A DNA stretch of 64,000 nt. It comes from Roseibium aggregatum IAM 12614 (lineage in GTDB: Bacteria > Pseudomonadota > Alphaproteobacteria > Rhizobiales > Stappiaceae). This document shows, piece after piece, positions 1 through 8,485 of this stretch (positions within the stretch are counted from its first letter, which is position 1; every line of letters starts with the position of its first letter). The stretch is taken from the NCBI RefSeq assembly GCF_000168975.1, contig NZ_AAUW01000004.1, positions 124,001 through 188,000 on the forward strand, in the 5' to 3' direction. The notes beneath the pieces are model-generated. The model was not told the origin of the DNA, did not search any database, and worked only from the letters and a program-made list of their open reading frames with translations. A program made the translations under genes and the position numbers.

Positions 1-1
1 G

Positions 2-298
2 GAGCAGGCGGACTATGTCTCGCGGTTCTTCCCGATCGATGGCCCGATCGGGTTCCGTGCGCTGTTCGATCGGTGGCAGCCGGCCGGGGCAACTGTTTCG
101 ATCTTTGTCGATGACGGTGACGATGATTGGCAGCCGCTTGTCCAGGAGAGCGCGCGCGCCCTCGGCGGCGGCTGGACGGAACCGAAGCTCAATCTTGCAG
201 GCTTTTCCGCCCCCAATGGCGGCCGCGTGAAAGTCACCCTTAACGGCACGCCGGCAGCGCGTCCCTCCATCGCGCGTTTGCGCGCCTACGGATACTAA
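2..298 (+). CDS. Phage tail-region protein, 3' part only
   Basis: The reading frame is open from the left edge to a TAA at 296-298, so only the last 98 residues are visible and the start lies outside the window. The fragment contains FPIDGPIGFRALFDR and ends in RLRAYGY. I do not recognise the family. It stops 9 bases before the tail-fibre gene and reads the same way. In P2-like phages the slot before the fibre holds baseplate proteins J and I, so a baseplate or fibre-attachment role is a guess from position only. Confidence 0.6.
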   Translation, partial: EQADYVSRFFPIDGPIGFRALFDRWQPAGATVSIFVDDGDDDWQPLVQESARALGGGWTEPKLNLAGFSAPNGGRVKVTLNGTPAARPSIARLRAYGY

Positions 299-307
299 GA
301 GGTTCCG

Positions 308-1297
308 ATGCCAACCGACGCAATTACAGCACACCTCGGCATTCCGAAGCCGGACCCGGCCAACGATGTCGATTATGACTTCACCCGGCTCATTCTGTCG
401 ATGGAGATGATCGATGGATTTATCCATTCCCTCCAGACGGCGCTAGCTGGTGTCGCGGCCTCAGATCACGGGCACGTCGTTGCCGATGTCGAAGGCTTGC
501 AAGCGGCGCTGGATACGCTGGCGGGCGAGATCTCCAATATGCCGGGGACGTTGGAGGGGCTTTCGGACACTGATGTATCAGATGCGACGCAAGGTATGGT
601 GTTGCAGTACCTTAATAGCAAATGGACTTCGGTCGTTGCGAAGGCGTCTTATTTTGGCATCGACGCGATCAATGGACTTGATGCGAACAACGTTCAAGCG
701 GCGTTGGAGAAGCTCACGACCAAAGTAACCAACGGTGTAGCGCCGGGCTGTGTTGCCTACTACGCGATGTCTACTGCGCCAGATGGATGGCTGAAAGCGA
801 ACGGTGCCGAAATCTCGCGCACTGCATATGCCGATTTGTTCGCCGCGATCGGGACCATTTTCGGGGTAGGCGATGGAAACTCGACCTTCAATCTTCCTGA
901 TCTTCGTGGTGAGTTCCTGAGAGGATGGGACGATGCGCGTGGCGTAGACGGTGCTCGTGTTCTGGGGTCTTCCCAATCTGACCAAAACGCCAGTCACACC
1001 CATACAGGCTCAACCAGCTCCGATAGTCATAGTCACACCGGCACCACAAACACTACCGGCAATCACACTCACAACATGGCATACGAGGGTGGGACAAACG
1101 CAGGAACGGGTCTAGCAGCTCCTGCGACTTCCAGAAGCAATACTTCACCAGGGCCAACGGTGAACTATTCAGGCAACCACAGCCACACCTTTTCAACCAG
1201 CTCCGATAGCCACAGCCACAGCGTCACAACCGATGCAAGTGGCGGCAGTGAAGCCAGGCCGCGCAACATCGCCCTGCTTGCCTGTATTAAATACTGA
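308..1297 (+). CDS. Phage tail fibre / collar-domain protein
   Basis: 329 residues. The N-terminal 130 residues look like a fibre shaft that attaches to the baseplate. Residues about 145-200 (GCVAYYAMSTAPDGWLKANG, then FNLPDLRGEFLRGWDD) form a phage tail-collar domain. The C-terminal third is rich in His, Ser and Thr (SHTHTGS, DSHSHTG, GNHTHN, GNHSHT), a pattern known in trimeric fibre tips that bind metal ions along the axis. The protein ends ARPRNIALLACIKY, typical of this family. It should recognise the host surface. It lies in P2 order ahead of the sheath gene. Confidence 0.88.
   Translation: MPTDAITAHLGIPKPDPANDVDYDFTRLILSMEMIDGFIHSLQTALAGVAASDHGHVVADVEGLQAALDTLAGEISNMPGTLEGLSDTDVSDATQGMVLQYLNSKWTSVVAKASYFGIDAINGLDANNVQAALEKLTTKVTNGVAPGCVAYYAMSTAPDGWLKANGAEISRTAYADLFAAIGTIFGVGDGNSTFNLPDLRGEFLRGWDDARGVDGARVLGSSQSDQNASHTHTGSTSSDSHSHTGTTNTTGNHTHNMAYEGGTNAGTGLAAPATSRSNTSPGPTVNYSGNHSHTFSTSSDSHSHSVTTDASGGSEARPRNIALLACIKY
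1010..1209 (+). repeat. Direct repeat inside the fibre tip
   Basis: A 17-base identical copy (TCAACCAGCTCCGATAG) lies at 1010-1026 and 1193-1209. Each copy is followed by a similar run of AGTCAC/AGCCAC units encoding SDSHSH. It marks a duplicated His-rich segment of the fibre tip that could recombine to change tip length. Confidence 0.8.
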
Positions 1298-1305
1298 GGA
1301 TCGTT

Positions 1306-2136
1306 ATGCCACTTACGCTTTACAGCTATCACCCGGAAACGGGCGAGTTTGTTGAGACTTTGCAGGCGGACAAGTCTCCACGCGAGCCTGATGTTTATCT
1401 GAAACCAGCGTTCACAACTGAAATTGCTCCGCCTCCGCCAACCGAGGGTATGGCGCGCGTTTTTGCCCAAGGATCATGGCAACTCCGTCCAGACCACCGT
1501 GGTGAGAATTGGTGGTGCGGTGGCGTGAGTTCGGAGGTTGGTTTCATCGGAACCCCGCCCAGCGATGCAGGTTGGACTGATGTCCCGCCACCGGAACCGG
1601 GCGAGAACGAAACCGTCGAGTGGATCGACGATGCCTGGGTGGTGAGTCTGGACTACAGAGGTGAGATCTGGTGGGACGGAGATGTTCCTGTCCTTATCGA
1701 TTTTTTGGGTGACCCTACTGATAATGGATATGTGCGGGAGCAGGGTGAGGTACCGGAGCCGGAGGGGCCTCCTACAAGCGCCGATGTCAACGCTGCTCGC
1801 GATCGCCGGATTGACGCCGGCATTACCTTCAACGGCGTGCTATTCCAGACACGTCCGGAGGATCGCGAGAACATTCAGGGCGCTTATTCCCGCGCTCAGT
1901 CGGCTATCCTGATCGACGGTGCCCAGCCTGGTGATTTCACTTGGCACGGCGGCCCTGGCGACTTCGAATGGATCGCTGCCGACGACAGCCGCATGAAGAT
2001 GGATGCACAGACGATGATGGCCTTCGGCGAGGCTGTCCTCGATCACAAGTCGGCGCATATCTTCGCTGCAAACGCCATCAAGGCAATGGACCCGGTCCCG
2101 TCCGACTTCGATGAGATCGTCGCGCTCTGGCCGTAA
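1306..2136 (+). CDS. DUF4376-type tail-fibre accessory protein
   Basis: 276 residues, 8 bases after the fibre gene. The C-terminal part (from about residue 160, ADVNAARDRRIDAGITFNG to the end) resembles DUF4376, found in phage proteins encoded next to tail fibres. The middle carries two related units: a RGE(N/I)WW motif followed by GFIGTPPSDAGW in the first and DFLGDPTDNGYV in the second. By position it may be a fibre chaperone or fibre-associated protein, like P2 gpG, although the sequence is not obviously gpG. A terminator follows. Confidence 0.65.
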   Translation: MPLTLYSYHPETGEFVETLQADKSPREPDVYLKPAFTTEIAPPPPTEGMARVFAQGSWQLRPDHRGENWWCGGVSSEVGFIGTPPSDAGWTDVPPPEPGENETVEWIDDAWVVSLDYRGEIWWDGDVPVLIDFLGDPTDNGYVREQGEVPEPEGPPTSADVNAARDRRIDAGITFNGVLFQTRPEDRENIQGAYSRAQSAILIDGAQPGDFTWHGGPGDFEWIAADDSRMKMDAQTMMAFGEAVLDHKSAHIFAANAIKAMDPVPSDFDEIVALWP

Positions 2137-2167
2137 CTAGCTCCGCAAACTTCTAACCCCTGACCGC

Positions 2168-2191
2168 AACCGCCCGTGAGGCGGTTTTTTT
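2168..2191 (+). terminator. Intrinsic terminator after the fibre genes
   Basis: A 7-bp perfect stem AACCGCC/GGCGGTT with a 5-base loop is followed by five further T. It separates the fibre transcript from the sheath/tube transcript. Confidence 0.85.
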
Positions 2192-2223
2192 GTGCCCGGT
2201 TGTCGGGCTGATTGTGAGGAAAG

Positions 2224-3459
2224 ATGACCGAACCAGTCTTTGGAATGAGCTTCACGCGCCCGGACGATGAGATCGTTCCGGCGCTTGGTGCCGACTTCTC
2301 CCAGATGCTGCTGATCGAAACGTCCGAGGACGCTTCGGTTGCCGAATATCCGGCCGATACACCGGTGCGGATCTCGACCAGCGATGCGGAGGCCGTATCC
2401 GCACTCGGTACCGGCCTCCTGGCCGATGCCGTCAAAGGGATCAACGATCAGTTGACCGATCTGAATTCCGGTGCGGATGTGACGATCGTTCGCGTTGCCG
2501 AAGGCGTGGATGTCGCCGCGACCGCAGCGGCCATTGCCACCATTGTCAACGGCATTGCCAGCATCCCCTCCGCAGTCAACAAGACCCCGCGCATTGTCGT
2601 TGCCGGTCGCACTGCCTGGCGCCCGGATCTCGAAACCACCAACCCGGTGATCGCGGCGCTGGAAGCCAACCTCGGCAAGATCATGGCTGTCGCTCCGGTC
2701 GATGTCGACGACACCTCGGCGGCGAATGCTATCGATGCCCGCGAGACGATGACCTCGGAACGTCTGATGCCGATCGGTGTCGCGGCAAAGGTCTGGGATG
2801 GTGCGCAGGTTGTCACCCGCCCGATGATGCCTCGCGTTGCCGGTCTGATGGCGCGGATCGACAACCAGGTCGGGGGCGGCAAGCCGTTCCACCCGTTTGC
2901 CAACCGCGAGCTGTACGGCCTTGCCGGTCTTTCCCGGAAGATCCCGTTTTCCACGCTGGACGGTTCCACCGAAGGCCAGCAGCTGCTTGCGGCCAACGTC
3001 GCCATCGTGGCCGAAGGCGAAACCGGTGTTGATGGCGCGATTGCCGATGGCGGGTATCGCTTCATCGGTACGGACAACGCTCAGACCGGGGAGCTGTGGG
3101 AGCAGATCCACCAGGTGCGCGGAACCGATTACATCATCACGCAGATCATCGAGATCACCAACCAGTTCCTTGGTCGGCGCATTCATGCTGACACAACGGA
3201 GTCCTGGATCAACTCGATTGCGTTTGCGCTGCGTGACCATGTCAACGAGGGCAACATCCTCGGCTATACGCCGAAGGACCAGATGTTCAAGGCGAGCCAG
3301 AACAGCCCGGAAAACATCCGTCTTGGTCGCCTCAAGCTGACTATCGGCATTGAGCCGTGCCCGGTCTTCAAGCTCGCTCAGCACGAGATCCGCCGGTACC
3401 GGCCGGCCGTCGACAACCTCGTCAACGAAATCATCGCCCGCCTGTCGAACGATCTCTGA
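2224..3459 (+). CDS. FI: Phage tail sheath protein (P2 FI family)
   Basis: 411 residues, close to P2 FI. It forms the contractile sheath around the tail tube. The N-terminus (MTEPVFGMSF) and the C-terminal fold region (FKLAQHEIRRYRPAVDNLVNEI) match myophage sheath proteins. The start has an AGGAAAG ribosome site. It is followed by the tube gene, the fixed FI-FII pair of P2-like phages. A 447-residue open frame on the opposite strand here is a codon-bias shadow. Confidence 0.93.
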   Translation: MTEPVFGMSFTRPDDEIVPALGADFSQMLLIETSEDASVAEYPADTPVRISTSDAEAVSALGTGLLADAVKGINDQLTDLNSGADVTIVRVAEGVDVAATAAAIATIVNGIASIPSAVNKTPRIVVAGRTAWRPDLETTNPVIAALEANLGKIMAVAPVDVDDTSAANAIDARETMTSERLMPIGVAAKVWDGAQVVTRPMMPRVAGLMARIDNQVGGGKPFHPFANRELYGLAGLSRKIPFSTLDGSTEGQQLLAANVAIVAEGETGVDGAIADGGYRFIGTDNAQTGELWEQIHQVRGTDYIITQIIEITNQFLGRRIHADTTESWINSIAFALRDHVNEGNILGYTPKDQMFKASQNSPENIRLGRLKLTIGIEPCPVFKLAQHEIRRYRPAVDNLVNEIIARLSNDL

Positions 3460-3511
3460 TCGGCGCTGACGCAGTACCAACCTATGACTTTCCAGAAATC
3501 AGGATCTGATC

Positions 3512-4024
3512 ATGCAGACGATTTACATGCTGACCGCGGTTGACGTGCGCCGGGCAGAAAAGGCAGGCACGTCGCGCGCTCTCACAATTGCGAAACTGAC
3601 TATCCCGCCGATCAAGTTCGCGACGGCGGGCCATAACCCTGGCGGCGGCGTCATGGCCGTCGACTACACGTTGCCGCGTATTGAGACGCTTGAACCCAAG
3701 TTCATGGTGAAGGGCCTCGACACCGAGGTGTTCGGAGGCCTTGGCGAGCGTGATCGCTGGGTCTTTGCCGGCGCCTATAAGGACAAGTTCACTGGTCGCG
3801 ATATCCCGGCCCGTGCGGTTATCGAGGGTGCGGTCTCTCAGTGGGAGCCCGACGAAAGCGACCCGGTCGACTTCCAGGGCTGTAACCACTCCTTGACCGA
3901 GGTGACGCACTTCGAACTGACGCTTGACGGCCAGGAGCTGTTCTACATCGACGCCCAAGAGCGCATCCTTCGACGTAACGGTGTCGATCTTTTCGCAGGG
4001 GTGCGCGGCGCTCTCGGCGCGTAA
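3512..4024 (+). CDS. FII: Phage major tail tube protein (P2 FII family)
   Basis: 170 residues, the usual length of FII. It builds the inner tube through which DNA passes. Recognisable segments are LTIAKLTIPPIKF near residue 30, GGGVMAVDYTLPRIETLEPKF and the C-terminal FYIDAQERILRRNGVDLF. It lies 52 bases after the sheath gene. Confidence 0.92.
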   Translation: MQTIYMLTAVDVRRAEKAGTSRALTIAKLTIPPIKFATAGHNPGGGVMAVDYTLPRIETLEPKFMVKGLDTEVFGGLGERDRWVFAGAYKDKFTGRDIPARAVIEGAVSQWEPDESDPVDFQGCNHSLTEVTHFELTLDGQELFYIDAQERILRRNGVDLFAGVRGALGA

Positions 4025-4090
4025 CTTAATCTTTCCTCGCAACCTCTACCGGCCGGGCTCAGTCCCGGCCTTTCTTTTGAAAGAAATCAC

Positions 4091-4456
4091 ATGTCTCAGA
4101 AAACCACTCCCGTCGAACTTACCCTTGAAGAGCCGGTCGAGCACGGCGGCAAGACCTTCGACAAGCTGACGTTCGCGCGCAAACGCAAGGTCCGGGATCT
4201 CGTCGCGGCGGATGATTACAAGAGCATTCTGCAGAAGACCGGAGCTGTCTATGCCTCAATGGCAGGTGTGCCGGCCGAAGTGATCCTTGATCTCGATGCC
4301 GACGATTATGCCAACCTTGAAGAGCAGGTCGCGCCTCTCATGGGAAAGTCCTGGGAAGACGTCAAAATGGGCTTCCTGACGGAAGAGGCGGCGAGCTACG
4401 GCATGCAGACAGCGGTTCAGGCGGAACTGGCCAAGCGGGCAAAAGCTTCGGATTGA
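4091..4456 (+). CDS. E: Phage tail assembly chaperone (P2 gpE type)
   Basis: 121 residues, acidic, starting PVELTLEEPVEHGGKTFDKLTFARKRKVRDL, typical of the tail assembly chaperone E that loads the tape measure during tail building. It stops at TGA 4454-4456, and this TGA shares its A with the next start codon. Confidence 0.85.
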   Translation: MSQKTTPVELTLEEPVEHGGKTFDKLTFARKRKVRDLVAADDYKSILQKTGAVYASMAGVPAEVILDLDADDYANLEEQVAPLMGKSWEDVKMGFLTEEAASYGMQTAVQAELAKRAKASD

Positions 4457-4602
4457 TGGCCGCGCAGATCGCGCGGTACCTGCATCAGTCCCTGACGGAA
4501 ATCGAGGATTGGGACGTTCCAACCTTCTTCCGTTACTTCGGTCACGTCGAAGAGGTGTTGCAGATCGAGGCGGAAGCCAAAAAGCCGAAGGGCAGGGAAT
4601 AA
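4456..4602 (+). CDS. Small tail assembly protein E' (overlapping E)
   Basis: 48 residues starting at an ATG that overlaps the E stop codon (TGATG). It is acidic at first and ends in a lysine-rich tail (KKPKGRE). In P2, E' is made as a -1 frameshift extension of E. Here there is no obvious slippery run before the E stop, and a plain stop-start overlap suggests translational coupling instead. Position between E and the tape measure is the main support. Confidence 0.7.
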   Translation: MAAQIARYLHQSLTEIEDWDVPTFFRYFGHVEEVLQIEAEAKKPKGRE

Positions 4603-4637
4603 CCCTGCCCAAAACGCTGAATATCGGCACTGGAAAG

Positions 4638-4958
4638 TCAGTCTATGAAGCCAAATGACTTTGCCACCCGACGCATTTGGGTGCAGTGGGCTGTCTTTTG
4701 CGACTGTGCCATTCCCTCTTGGTTATAGACGGCGATATCGACCGTTGTATCGAGCAATGATGCAAACCCCATATCGTCGGCAGGAACCGTGCTTTCGATA
4801 TATGCGCTGATCGCACTTTGATTGTAGGCCATATCGCAGAAGCCTTCAGCAGCGATCACCGATCCTAACTGGCTCGCAGCGTCGTATTGCTCTGTTTCGC
4901 TCCACGCGAAGGCAGGCTGGGCCGCCAGTGCAATCACAGCGAAAACAGCTAACCTCAT
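4638..4958 (-). CDS. Small secreted protein, likely phage moron
   Basis: 106 residues starting at CAT 4956-4958. A signal peptide (MRLAVFAVIALAAQPAFAWS) should direct export. The mature part has three Cys (CDMAYN, HCTQMRR), so disulfides are possible. I do not recognise the family. It overlaps the upstream membrane gene by four bases (ATGA) and both read against the tail genes. That is the usual form of a moron, a gene expressed in the lysogen and serving the host or blocking superinfection. Confidence 0.7.
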   Translation of the reverse strand: MRLAVFAVIALAAQPAFAWSETEQYDAASQLGSVIAAEGFCDMAYNQSAISAYIESTVPADDMGFASLLDTTVDIAVYNQEGMAQSQKTAHCTQMRRVAKSFGFID

Positions 4959-5302
4959 TGCGCAACTTCCTTCTGCGGGGACTTGCCCAAGGCTGCAATC
5001 AGCCCGCCAATAAGGGCCAGGCACATGAAAACGGCTACCAGCGTGCCGCCTAGGATCGCCCCGGCTATGGCGCAAACGATCAACAGAATACCGGGCCACC
5101 GAGACGTCGATCCTATCGCCACCGCACCCAAGGCGATTGTGAGGAACGAAAAAACAATTCCGCCCCAACCAAGTCCGATCGCAACATCGGCCTGATCTGC
5201 CTCCACGGCAGTAGCCACGCCACCAATAAATAGAGTTACCAGTGCTGCAAGTACGGCAAAAATGCCGGCAATTAGCGCAATTATTCCACCAGCCTTCTTC
5301 AT
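4955..5302 (-). CDS. Small membrane protein, likely phage moron
   Basis: 115 residues with four probable membrane segments (about residues 5-28, 42-63, 68-88 and 90-108) and very little else, resembling DUF4064-type proteins. It ends KSPQKEVAQ. It is the first gene of a two-gene unit with the secreted protein and is transcribed against the tail operon from the gap before the tape-measure gene. Function unknown; a superinfection-exclusion role would fit a prophage membrane protein but is unproven. Confidence 0.65.
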   Translation of the reverse strand: MKKAGGIIALIAGIFAVLAALVTLFIGGVATAVEADQADVAIGLGWGGIVFSFLTIALGAVAIGSTSRWPGILLIVCAIAGAILGGTLVAVFMCLALIGGLIAALGKSPQKEVAQ

Positions 5303-5448
5303 AGTTCAACTCCGCTCGCAATTAGAAAAATAGCTATCCGCAGGTGCGAGCTACCTGGCCCGGATAGTAAGCAGGAAAGCACGTCAACCGTTGCGTGTCG
5401 AGCGGGTGGTGTTGACGCATGAGTTTTACAACCTAGAGGCCAACGAGA

Positions 5449-7815
5449 ATGGCAACCCTCACGTCACAACTCATTGTGTCGCTGGTCGAGCGCGTGTCCC
5501 GTCCGGCTCGCGCCGTCAGTCAGTCACTGACCGAAATGCGCCTGCGCGTCGATGCCAACGCCCGTGCAATGGATGCCATGCGCGGTCGGATGCTGGACGC
5601 GGTCGGCGTCGGTTATGTGCTCGCCAAGGCGATCTCAGCACCGATCAACGCCGCGCGCGAGTTCGAGTCCGTGATGGCGGACGTCAACAAGGTTGTCGAT
5701 TTCGACACGCCGGACGTCCTGAAGCAAATGAGCGCGGATATTTTGGCCCTCAGCCGGGTCATTCCGGTGGCCGCAACTGGCATTGCGGAGATTGTTGCAG
5801 CTGCCGGGCAGGCCGGCATGCAGGGCGACGAGCTGCTCGCCTTCGCTGAGATCGCGGCAAAGGTTGGCGTTGCCTTCGACCTGTCGGCCGACCAGGTGGG
5901 CGAAAGCCTTGCCAAGATCAAAACCGCGCTTGGCCTGACAGTGGAACAGACAGGAGAGTTGGCCGATGTGCTCAACCACCTGTCCAATACGTCTGCGTCT
6001 TCGGCGGCTGACTTGCTGGATTTCATGCGGCGGGTTGGCTCGGCCGGTACCGCCATGGGCTTTTCGGCGCGCGAGGTTGCGGCGATCGGTTCAGCGATGG
6101 TTGCGGCAGGTGCGCAGGCTGATGTTGCGGCCACAAGCTTTCGCAATGTGACCAAGGCGCTGGCACGTGGCGAGTCTGCGTCCAAGCGCCAGCATGAGGC
6201 ATATAAGAAGCTTGGCCTGTCCGCGACGGACGTGGCGCAGCGCCTGCAAAAGGATGCTGTTGGCACCCTGCAGGATGTCATTGCGCGGATCCGCGCGCTG
6301 CCAAAGGAATTGCAGGCCTCGACGATCTCCGATCTGTTCGGGGATGAGGCGCGCGCGGTCATGCCGCTGATCGAGAACGCCGAGCTTTTGCAGAATGCCC
6401 TCGGTGAGGTGGCGAGCGAAACCAACTATCTCGGCTCGGCGCAAAAGGAATTCGAGGTTCGTTCGCAGACCTTCAATGCGAAGCTTCAGAGTTTCCAGAA
6501 CCGCATGACCGAACTGGCCATTGCGATCGGCAATGCATTGCTGCCGGCGCTGACATCGATCATCGAGGCGGTGATGCCGACGATCAGCGCGATCGCGGAT
6601 CTGGCCGCAGCCTATCCGCAGGTGACTGCCGCGGTGGTCGGCGTGACGGCAGCGCTCGTCGCCTTGAACATTGCCGCCATCGCAAGCCGGTATTCCTTCC
6701 TGTTCCTGAAGGGCGGAGTTCTGAATGCGGCTCTTGTCATTGGCCGCAGCGCGGACCTGATCATCGCGGCCACAAAGCGGCTTCGCCTGGCAGTTCTTGG
6801 GGCATCCATGCTAGGCGCTCTGGGGGGCGGAACATTCTTCGGGGTGCTTGCTGGCGCTGCGGGTGCCGCAGTCGGGGCGATACAGGCTGCAGCTGCGGCC
6901 ATTGGGGCCGCGATCGCTGGCATCACCTGGCCGATTGCCCTGGTAATCGCGGCTGTCGCGGCGCTCGGCGCTGCCGTTTATCGGTATTGGGAGCCGATCA
7001 GGGAATTCACGCTCGGTTTTGCCGAAGTGATCGGCAGCAGCCTTGGGCAGGCCATGAGTGCCATTACCGGTTTCATGTCCAACCTGGCCGCACATGTTGG
7101 GCGTTGGGCGACCAAGAAGCTGGTGGACATCGGTACCTTGCTAGGCATCGATGAGGCGGAGATCCGCGGGGCTTTGGACAAGGCGTATGGCGCGATCTCC
7201 AGCACTCTTGGAAAGATTGTCGACGCGGTACTGGCGATCCCCGGGCAGTTAGGCGATTGGATTTCCGACATCTTCTCGATGAAGGACTATTCAGCGACGG
7301 CCGAGGCGGAGTTCCGGGATGCCGGGCGAAAGTTCGGGAAGGCCCTCGTTGATGCAATCATTGATGCCTTCAGTGCTCTTTGGGAGTTTTTGAAATCCAT
7401 TCCTGACCGCATCGTTTCCGCGATCGGCAGGATCGATCTCTCCAACATGTTGCGCCTGCCTTCGTTCCTTGGCGGCGGCGGCGGTGAAGCCCCTGCAGCG
7501 CCCCAGCCGAAGATCGAAGGGGCTCGCGCCCTCGGCGGTCCTGTCGTCGCCGGCAGAACCTACCGCACGGCAGAAAAAGGCGATGAGCTGTTCACGCCTG
7601 ACAGCAATGGGTTCGTTCACAGCGCTTCCGCGACAAAGCGCATTCTGGCCGGTGCAGGGCAGGGGCAAGGTGGCGGGCAGTCCGTAAGCCTCTCAATCGG
7701 CGATATTCACGTTCACGGCGCGCAGGATGCCAAGGGGGTTGCCGAGAAGATCGGTGAAGAGATCCGTTCGCAGCTTGCAGGGCTTCAGGCCGATACCGGT
7801 TGGTCAGTGGCGTAA
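5449..7815 (+). CDS. T: Phage tail tape measure protein (TP901 family)
   Basis: 788 residues. It sets tail length and occupies the tube lumen. Residues about 60-330 match the TP901 core (ALSRVIPVAATGIAEIVAAAGQAGM, then AATSFRNVTKAL and STISDLFGDEARAVMPLIEN). Residues about 370-520 hold several Ala-rich hydrophobic stretches that could cross the host membrane on DNA injection. The C-terminus is soluble (PKIEGARALGGPVVAGRTYRT, then GDIHVHGAQ). Its place after E/E' is the P2 order, with the two inserted minus-strand genes between. Confidence 0.93.
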   Translation: MATLTSQLIVSLVERVSRPARAVSQSLTEMRLRVDANARAMDAMRGRMLDAVGVGYVLAKAISAPINAAREFESVMADVNKVVDFDTPDVLKQMSADILALSRVIPVAATGIAEIVAAAGQAGMQGDELLAFAEIAAKVGVAFDLSADQVGESLAKIKTALGLTVEQTGELADVLNHLSNTSASSAADLLDFMRRVGSAGTAMGFSAREVAAIGSAMVAAGAQADVAATSFRNVTKALARGESASKRQHEAYKKLGLSATDVAQRLQKDAVGTLQDVIARIRALPKELQASTISDLFGDEARAVMPLIENAELLQNALGEVASETNYLGSAQKEFEVRSQTFNAKLQSFQNRMTELAIAIGNALLPALTSIIEAVMPTISAIADLAAAYPQVTAAVVGVTAALVALNIAAIASRYSFLFLKGGVLNAALVIGRSADLIIAATKRLRLAVLGASMLGALGGGTFFGVLAGAAGAAVGAIQAAAAAIGAAIAGITWPIALVIAAVAALGAAVYRYWEPIREFTLGFAEVIGSSLGQAMSAITGFMSNLAAHVGRWATKKLVDIGTLLGIDEAEIRGALDKAYGAISSTLGKIVDAVLAIPGQLGDWISDIFSMKDYSATAEAEFRDAGRKFGKALVDAIIDAFSALWEFLKSIPDRIVSAIGRIDLSNMLRLPSFLGGGGGEAPAAPQPKIEGARALGGPVVAGRTYRTAEKGDELFTPDSNGFVHSASATKRILAGAGQGQGGGQSVSLSIGDIHVHGAQDAKGVAEKIGEEIRSQLAGLQADTGWSVA

Positions 7816-7825
7816 GGGGAAAAGC

Positions 7826-8263
7826 ATGCTCTACATGATCGGCGCAGTCGCAGTCGACACATACCCGTTTGCCTTTGATGCTGTCAGTCGGTCAGGCTCG
7901 GCGGACATTGCCTTCAAGCCTCTGCTGAACGGCCTCAAAGGCGCGGAGTTCATGGGCGAGGGGGATGACACGCTCAGCATGCGCGGTCAGCTCCTGCCAG
8001 CGAAGATCGGCGGACTGCCACAACTGGAAGCGCTCCGATCACATATGAACCAGGGCGCGGCCTTGCCGGTGATGCGCGGTGACGGTGTGCGGCTCGGCAC
8101 CTACATGATTGTGAGCCTTCGCGACAATCACTCAGAGCTTTTGCGGGATGGCATCGGCGCAATTGTTCGGGTTTCCGTTTCCCTGAAAAAGGTGCCTGCA
8201 CAGCAGTCTACCGGCCTGCAGGTCATTCCTGGGCTTTTGCAGCTCTTCGATCTATTGGGGTGA
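7826..8263 (+). CDS. U: Phage tail protein gpU
   Basis: 145 residues from ATG 7826, 10 bases after the tape-measure stop and preceded by AAGGGGA. Features are MLYMIGAVAVDTYPF at the start, FMGEGDDTLSMRGQLLPAKIGGL in the middle and an ISVSLKK-like strand (VRVSVSLKKV) near the end, all typical of P2 gpU, a tail-completion protein. An upstream in-frame extension to 7727 overlaps the tape-measure gene and is not needed. Confidence 0.88.
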   Translation: MLYMIGAVAVDTYPFAFDAVSRSGSADIAFKPLLNGLKGAEFMGEGDDTLSMRGQLLPAKIGGLPQLEALRSHMNQGAALPVMRGDGVRLGTYMIVSLRDNHSELLRDGIGAIVRVSVSLKKVPAQQSTGLQVIPGLLQLFDLLG

Positions 8264-8265
8264 TC

Positions 8266-8481
8266 ATGACTGAAACGATAAAGATCGTGGGCGATAATCT
8301 TACGCTCGATCTGATCTTGTGGCGCAAGCACGGTTTGCGCGGCCTGGCTCTCATTGAAGAGACAATGAAGCTCAATCCGAAGCTGACCGGTGTCTATGTG
8401 CCGGTTGGTACAGATGTCGTCTTGCCAGACCTTCCTGCGGAAACCGTCCAGGCCCGCGAAGTCGTAACCTTGTTCGGGTGA
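8266..8481 (+). CDS. X: Phage tail protein gpX (LysM-like)
   Basis: 71 residues from ATG 8266, with GGGG five bases upstream; a GTG at 8260 overlapping the U stop is a weaker alternative. The short LysM-like fold is visible in LDLILWRKHG, ALIEETMKLNPKL and PVGTDVVLPDLP. Proteins of this kind (P2 gpX) sit at the tail hub. The U-X-D order is conserved in P2-like phages. Confidence 0.88.
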   Translation: MTETIKIVGDNLTLDLILWRKHGLRGLALIEETMKLNPKLTGVYVPVGTDVVLPDLPAETVQAREVVTLFG

Positions 8482-8485
8482 TCTG

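Noticed and set aside
2137..3480. 447-residue open frame opposite the sheath gene
   Set aside because: Arg/Asp/His-rich shadow of a GC-biased gene; the sheath gene on the plus strand is certain.
4590..4610. 8-bp perfect hairpin at the E' stop codon as a terminator
   Set aside because: Neither strand has a T-run directly after the stem; it may be only a weak or Rho-aided stop, so it was not listed as a terminator.
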